Below, in pieces: positions 39,557-46,254 of a DNA stretch of 64,000 bases. The notes beneath the pieces are model-generated. The model was given only the letters and a program-made list of their open reading frames with translations, did no database searches and was not told where the DNA came from. Both the position numbers and the translations under genes were made by a program. Numbering within the stretch: position 1 is the stretch's first letter; every line of letters begins with the position of its first letter. Source of the stretch: JANNBN01 sp031430595 (lineage in GTDB: Bacteria > Actinomycetota > Acidimicrobiia > Acidimicrobiales > JANYDT01). The DNA lies in contig JANPBU010000007.1 of the NCBI GenBank assembly GCA_031430595.1, positions 124,001 to 188,000 on the forward strand, written 5' to 3'.

Positions 39557-40263
39557 AACTCGGGTTTGGTCGCCGTGATGACACCAGGTGCCATGAGCTT
39601 TACGCCAACCCCGCGAACCGAGTGTAAGTAGCGAGGCTGATCTGCTGTTTCGCCAAGCTTTCGACGTAGCCAAGAGATATGCACATCAACTGTTTTGTCG
39701 GTTGTAAAAAAGGGTTGCCGCCATACTTCGGCCAACAACTCTCGCTTCGACACCACCACGCCTTCGTGGGCGGCCAAGAAGTGCAACACGTCAAATTCCT
39801 TACGAGAAAGTTCGAGAGGACCGCCATCTAGTGAAACGATTCTGGTGCGCGAATTAATGCGAAGTTCACCAACAACGATGTCGACCACACCGCCACTCGA
39901 CGTTTGAAACCGCCGTAGTGACGCACGAATTCTGGCGTCAAGTTGTTCCGGTGAGAACGGTTTGCATACGTAATCGTCGGCCCCGGCGTCGAGCGTTCGA
40001 ACGATCTCTTCCTCCGCAACCCGAGCCGTGGCGACAATCACGACTGCAGAGCTCACCGGGCGAAGCATCTTGAGTAAATCAACCCCGTCAACATCGGGAA
40101 GACCCAGGTCGAGCACGACAACTTCGGGTTGTTGACTCACGACGAGATGCAGCCCCGCCATTGCGGTCTCGGCCTGCGCTACCGAATGCCCCAAATCGGT
40201 AAGGGCGCGCGCCAGCGCCGTGCGAACCCGAGCGTCGTCTTCGATGATCACAATCGATGCCAT
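39553..40263 (-). CDS. OmpR/PhoB-family response regulator
   Basis: A 236-residue regulator from ATG 40263. The receiver has IIEDD (9-10), phospho-acceptor Asp52 in VLDLGLPD and Lys in DDYVCKPFSPEQ. The winged-helix output domain (about 135-225) reads LELSRKEFDVLHFLAAHEGVVVSKRELLAEVWRQ, TDKTVDVHISWLRRKLG and LHSVRGVGVKL. It is coupled to the kinase by GTGA. The first gene of its operon, facing the gluB gene; the intergenic dyads are obvious candidate binding sites. Confidence 0.94.
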   Translation of the reverse strand: MASIVIIEDDARVRTALARALTDLGHSVAQAETAMAGLHLVVSQQPEVVVLDLGLPDVDGVDLLKMLRPVSSAVVIVATARVAEEEIVRTLDAGADDYVCKPFSPEQLDARIRASLRRFQTSSGGVVDIVVGELRINSRTRIVSLDGGPLELSRKEFDVLHFLAAHEGVVVSKRELLAEVWRQPFFTTDKTVDVHISWLRRKLGETADQPRYLHSVRGVGVKLMAPGVITATKPEL

Positions 40264-40312
40264 CACCTCGAAGGGTAACCGCCCCAAACACCGGATGCAG
40301 GATGGCCTCTGC

Positions 40313-40396
40313 GGCTCAGTTGTCACTTTCGAGTTCATTTGTCAGGTTGGGAAGCGTTCCAACCTGACAATCGAGCCCCAACATGACAACTGAGCC
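40313..40396. promoter_or_regulatory. Two nested perfect inverted repeats in the regulator/gluB spacer
   Basis: Outer arms GGCTCAGTTGTCA (40313-40325) and TGACAACTGAGCC (40384-40396) are perfect; inner arms TTGTCAGGTTGG (40339-40350) and CCAACCTGACAA (40359-40370) are perfect with an 8-base centre. The two segments between arms are both 13 bases, so TTGTCA/TGACAA sites fall symmetrically, 19 bases apart on each side. The inner dyad matches the one at 32423-32456. The remainder of this 308-base spacer (40397-40571) shows only the gluB ribosome site AGGAG at 40559-40563. Confidence 0.8.
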
Positions 40397-40571
40397 TGGG
40401 GAGAAGCCTGAATTTGTTAAGCCAGTGATAACCGAGTCACAACCCTTCGGAAAGTACACATACTTCCGCTTGTCATTTCCGCCTGAACCAGTCATGACTT
40501 ATGTCACCACTCAGGCAGTCGGACGTCTGGATGACCCACCACCAGATAACTACCCAACCAGGAGAACCCAC

Positions 40572-41522
40572 ATGCGCGTTCGATCCATCGCTGCACTTGC
40601 CCTCGTCGGAATGGTCATTGCGACCACTCCGGTAGGCGCTGCCACCAAGAAGAAGACGACCACCAAAAAGAAGGTTGCTGCAACGGCGGCACCAACTACC
40701 GCCAAAGCCGCTGACACCACGCTTCCCCCGGTGAAGGCTTCTGCACTTCCAGCCACCGCTGAAAAGATCAAGGCTAAGGGCAAGATCGTCGTCGGCGTAA
40801 AGTTCGACGTTCCGTTCATGGGCCTTAAAAACGCCGTGACCGGAAATGTCGAAGGCTTCGACACCGAAGTGGCAAAAATCATCGCCCGGAAGCTGTTCGG
40901 AACCGACAAGGGCAAGATCGAATACGTTGAAGCCATCAGCCGAAACCGTGAGCCGTTCATTCAAGACGGCAAGGTCGACCTCGTTATCTCGACCTACACC
41001 ATCAACGACGCCCGCAAAAAGCTGGTCGACTTTGCTGGCCCGTACGTTTCTGCCCGTCAAGACATCTTGATTTACAAGGTTGACGCCGGATCAATCAAGT
41101 CAGTAGACGATCTGAACGGACGCAAAGTTTGCTCGGTTCAGGGTTCAACGTCACTCACGAACGTGAAGGCAAAGGCACCTAAAGCCGACGTCGTAGCGTT
41201 TAACACGTACTCAGAGTGCGTGGAAGCATTGAAAGATGGTCGTGTCGACGCCGTTACCACCGATGATTTGATTTTGATCTCGTTCGCAAAAAAGTTTTCT
41301 GCATTCCAGCTTGTTGGCAAGCCATTCTCAGACGAGCCGTACGGGATCGGGTTGAAGAAGTGCGATACCGAAATGCGTAACTGGATTAACGATGCCCTCG
41401 ACGAAGCCGTAAAGAACGGTGACTACAAAAAGGCATGGGACGCGACAAACAGTCTTGGCGATGCGGGACTTCCGTTAACCAACCCCCCGAAGACTGACCG
41501 GTACGCCCCGATCGGTTGCTGA
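40572..41522 (+). CDS. gluB: Glutamate-type ABC transporter substrate-binding protein (first copy)
   Basis: A 316-residue exported protein. ATG 40572 has AGGAG eight bases upstream. The signal peptide (IAALALVGMVIATTPVGAA) is followed by a KKKTTTKKK stretch and an Ala/Thr linker, then the family 3 binding fold: KIKAKGKIVVGVKFDVPFMGLKNA, VEGFDTEVAKIIARKLFG, DLVISTYTINDARKKLVDFAGPY, and a probable disulfide between GRKVCSVQGSTSL and YSECVEALKDG. It resembles GluB-type glutamate/aspartate-binding proteins; ligand not proven. Unlike its paralogue at 44093 it has no lipobox. Confidence 0.9.
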   Translation: MRVRSIAALALVGMVIATTPVGAATKKKTTTKKKVAATAAPTTAKAADTTLPPVKASALPATAEKIKAKGKIVVGVKFDVPFMGLKNAVTGNVEGFDTEVAKIIARKLFGTDKGKIEYVEAISRNREPFIQDGKVDLVISTYTINDARKKLVDFAGPYVSARQDILIYKVDAGSIKSVDDLNGRKVCSVQGSTSLTNVKAKAPKADVVAFNTYSECVEALKDGRVDAVTTDDLILISFAKKFSAFQLVGKPFSDEPYGIGLKKCDTEMRNWINDALDEAVKNGDYKKAWDATNSLGDAGLPLTNPPKTDRYAPIGC

Positions 41523-41528
41523 CGACGT

Positions 41529-41594
41529 CAGCCGTATTCGGCTGAGATTTGTTTGACGAAAGGGTGGCACGTTCCAATTCGGAAATGCCACCCT
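41529..41594 (+). terminator. Two hairpins between gluB and gluC (attenuator)
   Basis: CAGCCG/CGGCTG with a TATT loop (41529-41544) follows the gluB stop and is trailed by AGATTTGTTTG. A second, stronger hairpin pairs AGGGTGGCA (41561-41569) with TGCCACCCT (41586-41594), with an inner TTCC/GGAA stem. They probably reduce read-through so that binding protein exceeds permease. Confidence 0.65.
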
Positions 41595-41664
41595 CTTCGC
41601 GCTACTACGAAAATACCCTTCTTACCGCTACAGTTCGCCCACCCTCCACCTGATCTGAGACCGA

Positions 41665-42330
41665 ATGCGCTTAGTGCTCGACAACCTCCCGCTACTCATA
41701 AAGGGCCTTCTTCTGACAGTGCGGCTCACACTTATCGCCTGCTTCTTCGGTCTTGTCCTCGGGGTTATTCTGGCCACGTTACGAGTGAGCCCGATACGGC
41801 CGTTACGACTCTTTGCAACCGCCTATACCAACTTTATGGTGAACATTCCCATCGCAGTTTGGATTGCCCTGTTCTACTTTGGCTTTCCGAAAATCGATAT
41901 CGCGTTCCGGTCTAATGACCTCGGGTGGGACAACTTCCGATCTGGCCTCGTGGCCATCGCCGTCTGGGTGTCTGCGTACTTCGCCGAAGCAATTCGTTCC
42001 GGGATCAACGCTGTGCCGAATGGGCAGGCCGAGGCGGCACGGGCGATAGGCCTTCCGTTCACGAAAGTACTTGGCTCGGTGATCTTGCCTCAAGCGATAC
42101 GGGGCTCGATTCTTCCACTTGGCGTCATCTTGAATGCCACCTATCGCAATAGTGCAGCGGTGTCATTCATCGGCGTCGCCGACATAGTGAACGTCACCCT
42201 TGAACGCGGTGACACCTTGGTGGCTTACGCGCAGTTCACACTCGCTGCATTCGCTGGCTACCTGATTCTTTCAGTGGTGACTAACGCCGGGTTTTTGGCC
42301 CTTGACAAAAGGTTCGCGGTGAAACGATGA
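41665..42330 (+). CDS. gluC: Glutamate-type ABC transporter permease
   Basis: A 221-residue HisM-type permease with about five membrane helices: LLIKGLLLTVRLTLIACFFGLVLG, TAYTNFMVNIPIAVWIALFYFG and the docking loop GQAEAARAIGLPFTKVLGSVILPQA. Forms the channel with the next gene product. Ends in an ATGA overlap with gluD. Confidence 0.92.
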   Translation: MRLVLDNLPLLIKGLLLTVRLTLIACFFGLVLGVILATLRVSPIRPLRLFATAYTNFMVNIPIAVWIALFYFGFPKIDIAFRSNDLGWDNFRSGLVAIAVWVSAYFAEAIRSGINAVPNGQAEAARAIGLPFTKVLGSVILPQAIRGSILPLGVILNATYRNSAAVSFIGVADIVNVTLERGDTLVAYAQFTLAAFAGYLILSVVTNAGFLALDKRFAVKR

Positions 42331-43310
42331 CATCGTCGGTCGAACGGTCATTTTCTGACCGTCTGTTGTCGGTGCCACGTCCCAAAGCCGGTGAATTGGT
42401 GCTCACCGAGGAACTCGGCCCAGGTGGCAAACGAATCGTTATGGTTGTGAGCTTGTTGAGCTTGCTCATCGTGGCGTACTCGATTTACTGGATGTATGGT
42501 CGTCTCGGCGAACCAACCCGTTTGTACCCGAAGGGACAGTACGAGCCGAGTCTTTGGGCACCGTTCAAGCAAGGAACCACCTGGAAATTCTTGTGGCAAG
42601 GTGCCAAACTCACCTTGGCTGCAGCGGGGGTCGGTACCGTATTCGCGATGATCATCGGTGTACTTATGGCTTCGCTGCGCCACGGTGGTCAAACACGGAA
42701 ACGGTCCTACGCTCTTGCCCTACTGGCAGGGTCGATAGCGCTCGTGATCGCTGCTGGAGTATTGACTTCAGCCCGGATAGCTGCCCTAGTTGCCGTTGCG
42801 TGTCTCATCATCGGGCTCGTGTTTTTCAGTCGCCAATCAGCGGCTGCATATACCGAGTTTTTTCGAGCGTGCGCGCTCGTCACCCTTATCGCTTCACCGT
42901 TTCGATTCCTGCAAGTATCCCCGTTTTGGTCGGTAGTACTTGGGCTCACGCTCTACTACTCAACCACCATCGCCGAGGTGATTCGTTCGGCGTTGCGATC
43001 GCTTCCAAAGGGTCAAACCGAGGCTGGTCTCGCAGTTGGGCTCACCAACAAACAAACCATGACAACAGTGCTATTGCCTCAGGGCCTGAAACGTGCGTTA
43101 CCGAATATCCTCACCCAAACTGCATCACTTCTTAAAGACACGTCGCTTGGTTTCGTTGTGACGTTTCGTGATCTGCTGACCCAAAGCCAAGGTGCAGCGA
43201 AACAGTTCGACAACTATTTCCCGATGTTGCTTGTATGTGCTGCCTTGTACATCACCCTCATTGGCTTCATCAATTTCACTGCCACTCGTCTTCAGCGCCG
43301 GTCGCGCTAA
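42327..43310 (+). CDS. gluD: Glutamate-type ABC transporter permease, second subunit
   Basis: A 327-residue HisM-family permease, longer than gluC because of an N-terminal extension and extra helices in the first half (about 125-170). The core shows TWKFLWQGAKLTLAAAGVGTVFAMIIGVLMASLR, GLTLYYSTTIAEVIRSALRSLPKGQTEAGLAVGLTNKQTMTTVLLPQGL (docking loop) and LLKDTSLGFVVTFRDLL. Known GluD proteins are likewise longer than GluC. Confidence 0.91.
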   Translation: MTSSVERSFSDRLLSVPRPKAGELVLTEELGPGGKRIVMVVSLLSLLIVAYSIYWMYGRLGEPTRLYPKGQYEPSLWAPFKQGTTWKFLWQGAKLTLAAAGVGTVFAMIIGVLMASLRHGGQTRKRSYALALLAGSIALVIAAGVLTSARIAALVAVACLIIGLVFFSRQSAAAYTEFFRACALVTLIASPFRFLQVSPFWSVVLGLTLYYSTTIAEVIRSALRSLPKGQTEAGLAVGLTNKQTMTTVLLPQGLKRALPNILTQTASLLKDTSLGFVVTFRDLLTQSQGAAKQFDNYFPMLLVCAALYITLIGFINFTATRLQRRSR

Positions 43311-43329
43311 ACCCCCCGAAAGACATCTC

Positions 43330-44088
43330 ATGACAGATTTCGTTAGCACCAGTGAAGCCCTCGTTCAGATTTGCGGGGTCAATAAATGGTTCGGTCAAAA
43401 CCACGTACTCACCGACGTTGACCTCGACGTAAACCGAGGCGAGGTCGTTGTTGTTATCGGCCCGTCTGGCTCAGGAAAGTCGACGCTGTGCCGTTGTATC
43501 AACCGTCTCGAAACGATTCAGAGTGGTTCGATCACCATTGACGGTGTACCACTTCCGAGCGAAGGAAAAGACCTAGCTCGTCTGCGCGCAGACGTTGGCA
43601 TGGTGTTTCAATCGTTCAACCTCTTCGCCCATAAAACCATCCTTGAGAACGTGACGCTTGGGCCGATCAAGGTTCGCAAAGTGAGCAAGGCCGATGCCAC
43701 CGAACAAGCAATGGGTCTGCTCGAACGTGTTGGCATTGCGGCTAAGGCTGCGCAGTACCCAGCCGAACTTTCCGGTGGCCAGCAACAACGAGCGGCGATT
43801 GCCCGAGCCCTCGCCATGAAGCCAAAGGTCATGTTGTTTGATGAACCAACATCGGCACTCGATCCCGAAATGGTCAACGAGGTACTCGACGTCATGCTTG
43901 AACTGGCTAACGAAGGTATGACCATGGTGGTGGTGACCCACGAAATGGGCTTTGCTCGTAAGGCTGCTAAACGAGTGGCCTTTATGGATGGCGGCCAGCT
44001 TGTTGAAGTTGCGTCCCCCGAAAACTTTTTCAGCGCACCAAAAACCGACCGGGCCCGTGCGTTCCTATCCAAAATATTGCCCCACTAA
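43330..44088 (+). CDS. gluA: Glutamate-type ABC transporter ATPase
   Basis: A 252-residue ATPase: Walker A IGPSGSGKST, Q-loop VGMVFQSFNLFAHKTILENVTLGP, signature LSGGQQQRAAIARAL, Walker B VMLFDEPTSALDPEMV and switch VVVTHEMGFARKAAKRVAFMDGG. This is the pattern of polar amino-acid importers (GluA, GlnQ). Start ATG 43330; the frame is open upstream but antisense-like. Followed after four bases by the second binding protein. Confidence 0.93.
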   Translation: MTDFVSTSEALVQICGVNKWFGQNHVLTDVDLDVNRGEVVVVIGPSGSGKSTLCRCINRLETIQSGSITIDGVPLPSEGKDLARLRADVGMVFQSFNLFAHKTILENVTLGPIKVRKVSKADATEQAMGLLERVGIAAKAAQYPAELSGGQQQRAAIARALAMKPKVMLFDEPTSALDPEMVNEVLDVMLELANEGMTMVVVTHEMGFARKAAKRVAFMDGGQLVEVASPENFFSAPKTDRARAFLSKILPH

Positions 44089-44092
44089 CCGC

Positions 44093-45016
44093 GTGAAAAA
44101 ACCGACGACCACTTCAACGGTCTGCGCGCTTTCGATCGCCGCCGCTGTGGCTGTCACGATCTCGGCATGCTCGCGCTCCTCGGCCCCCGAATCACCCTCG
44201 GCTGCGGTGGCACCAACACCAACGGTGGCCTCCGGGTCGGTGTTGACGCGTATTAAGGCCCGAGGCAAAATGATTGTCGGGGTCAAATTTGATGTCCCCC
44301 TCTTCGGGCTCAAGGATGCAACGACCGGCCAGCTTGAAGGCTTCGACATTCGGATCGCCGAACTTGTCGCCACTGCCGTTTTCGCACCCATGACCCCCGC
44401 AGAGGCAAAGAGTCGAATCGAATACGTGGAGGCGCTCTCGAAGGATCGCGAGAAGTATCTGCAAAACGGAACCGTTGACATAGTGGTGTCGACCTACACG
44501 ATCACCGAGTCACGCAAACTGCTCGTCGATTTTGCCGGCCCCTATTACGTAGCCGGGCAAGACATTCTCGCCAAAACCGACGACGTCACGTCTGGTCGTA
44601 TTTCGGGCATCAACGATTTGAATGGCAAGAAGGTGTGCGCCGTGACCGGATCGACTTCGCTCACGAATCTGATTGCGGCTGCACCAAAAGCCGACGCATC
44701 TGTCACGAGAGAACGTTACTCAGAATGCTTCGAGGCGCTCAAAGCCGGGCAGGTAGATGCTATGAGCACAGATGATGTCATCCTGCTCGGATTGCGCCAG
44801 GCCTCTCAAGGTGAATTCGCCCTCACCGGAAATCCTTTTCATACCGAGCCGTACGGGGTTGGCGTGCCAAAAGGTGAGACGCTTCTCATGGATCTCATCA
44901 ATAACGCGCTACAAAAATCGTTCGATAACGGAAGTTGGGCGAAGGCATTTGAAGCAACCGTCGGAACCGTTGGGGCAACAACACCGCTTGCCCCCGCACT
45001 AGACACACAAAAATAG
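44093..45016 (+). CDS. Glutamate-type substrate-binding lipoprotein (second copy)
   Basis: A 307-residue lipoprotein: signal VCALSIAAAVAVTISAC with Cys26 lipidated, then a Pro/Ala/Ser linker and the binding fold, RIKARGKMIVGVKFDVPLFGLKDA, TGQLEGFDIRIAELVATAVF, DIVVSTYTITESRKLLVDFAGPYYVAGQDIL, GKKVCAVTGSTSLTN and RYSECFEALKAGQ. It is clearly a paralogue of the protein at 40572 but membrane-anchored and placed at the other end of the operon. GTG 44093 starts four bases after the gluA stop. Confidence 0.9.
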   Translation: MKKPTTTSTVCALSIAAAVAVTISACSRSSAPESPSAAVAPTPTVASGSVLTRIKARGKMIVGVKFDVPLFGLKDATTGQLEGFDIRIAELVATAVFAPMTPAEAKSRIEYVEALSKDREKYLQNGTVDIVVSTYTITESRKLLVDFAGPYYVAGQDILAKTDDVTSGRISGINDLNGKKVCAVTGSTSLTNLIAAAPKADASVTRERYSECFEALKAGQVDAMSTDDVILLGLRQASQGEFALTGNPFHTEPYGVGVPKGETLLMDLINNALQKSFDNGSWAKAFEATVGTVGATTPLAPALDTQK

Positions 45017-45032
45017 GTAGATTCATCAGCGT

Positions 45033-45725
45033 ATGAGTGGTCAGCTTGATCAACCTTCTGATGATGGCTGGCGAGATCAATTTGTGCAGTGCGTGTGTCC
45101 TCCGGGTGAGCCGGGTCTTGCCGACGCTACGTTCGCCGAGGTGATGTCGAGATACCGAGAACCACATCGTCGCTATCACGGGTCCGATCATGTGTTCTCG
45201 GTACTGCGACGAATCACCGAAATTGCTAGTCACGAGTGGCCACATCTTTCTAGCGAAGGGCTACGAGAAGCTCTCACCGATGTGTATCTCGCGGCGTGGT
45301 ACCACGATGTTGTGTACGACCCCAAGCGAGCCGATAACGAAGACCGAAGTGCAAATCTTGCCGCGCAGCATCTTTCGCGTCTCGGTTTTACGCCGATACA
45401 TATTGCCAAAGTTGTTGACTTGGTCATGATGACTCAGGGGCATCGGCCCGTGAACGAAGAGCAAGCCATCTTCGCCGACGCCGATTTGTGGACCCTCGGC
45501 GGAAGCGCCGAAGACTACCGCCGCCATGGTCGCCTTATTCGAGAAGAGTTCGCCCACGTTTCCGATATCAACTGGATTCGGGGTCGGTCGGCAGCCATGG
45601 CAACGTTCCTTGATCGGCCAACCATTTTCTCGACTGCTTTCGGGTTGGCGAATCGTGAAGCTCAGGCGCAAATCAATGTGACCAACGACGTTCAAACGGC
45701 CGCTAGAGCACCAGACCCGGGGTGA
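45033..45725 (+). CDS. Predicted HD-superfamily metal-dependent hydrolase
   Basis: A 230-residue soluble protein of the COG4339 type: SRYREPHRRYHGSDHVFSVLRRI gives the first His, AAWYHDVVYDPKRADNEDRSANLAA the HD pair and following acidic cluster, and IFADADLWTLGG the last Asp. Such proteins are predicted phosphohydrolases of unknown substrate. Follows the transporter operon by 16 bases and may be cotranscribed. Confidence 0.85.
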   Translation: MSGQLDQPSDDGWRDQFVQCVCPPGEPGLADATFAEVMSRYREPHRRYHGSDHVFSVLRRITEIASHEWPHLSSEGLREALTDVYLAAWYHDVVYDPKRADNEDRSANLAAQHLSRLGFTPIHIAKVVDLVMMTQGHRPVNEEQAIFADADLWTLGGSAEDYRRHGRLIREEFAHVSDINWIRGRSAAMATFLDRPTIFSTAFGLANREAQAQINVTNDVQTAARAPDPG

Positions 45726-45763
45726 GGCGAAGGATCGGACCGACTCGCGACCTTGACACCTTC

Positions 45764-46138
45764 TCAACCATTCGCTGCTGCTTCAAGGAATGTGCGATGT
45801 GAGCGTTGAAACCGGTCTCGTTCGTCGAGCCATATCTTGCGGGTGGTGGCAACCCACCGGACACGCTCGGCTGGTGAGTCGTCGAACAGGACCACCCCTT
45901 CGCAAGCTATCCGACCGGCCAATTCGAGCGGGACACGTTCAACATCGACGAGGTCGACACCACTCGGAAGGTCGAGCTCCCACTGCTGGGGCGATTCGAA
46001 TGGCCACCAGGCTGCGACGTCAAGATCTGAGTTCGGGCTGGCTGTTCCCCGTGCCTGGCTACCGAAGACCAAAGCAAATTTTGCCCCTGATGCACGGAGA
46101 GCGTTTACGGTCTCGTATCTTTGAACATCGTCGCTCAT
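45764..46138 (-). CDS. MNT-type minimal nucleotidyltransferase (orphan)
   Basis: A 124-residue protein from ATG 46138 with the nucleotidyltransferase signature ALVFGSQARGTASPNSDLDVAAWW and a third acidic residue in GVDLVDVERVP. Such proteins are usually the antitoxin/AMPylator partner of a HEPN toxin. No HEPN-like gene lies on either side (HD hydrolase and aceE), so it seems to be alone. Upstream codons in frame do not resemble the family. Confidence 0.85.
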   Translation of the reverse strand: MSDDVQRYETVNALRASGAKFALVFGSQARGTASPNSDLDVAAWWPFESPQQWELDLPSGVDLVDVERVPLELAGRIACEGVVLFDDSPAERVRWVATTRKIWLDERDRFQRSHRTFLEAAANG

Positions 46139-46254
46139 AGCCAAAATGATACCGACGTTTGTTTCGACAAAAGCGTTTACTAACAAATGCCGAGGTGCTT
46201 CGCACGTCAATCAACCTCCAGTGAAGCAACTCAACTGCGTTTAGACTTCTGGAC

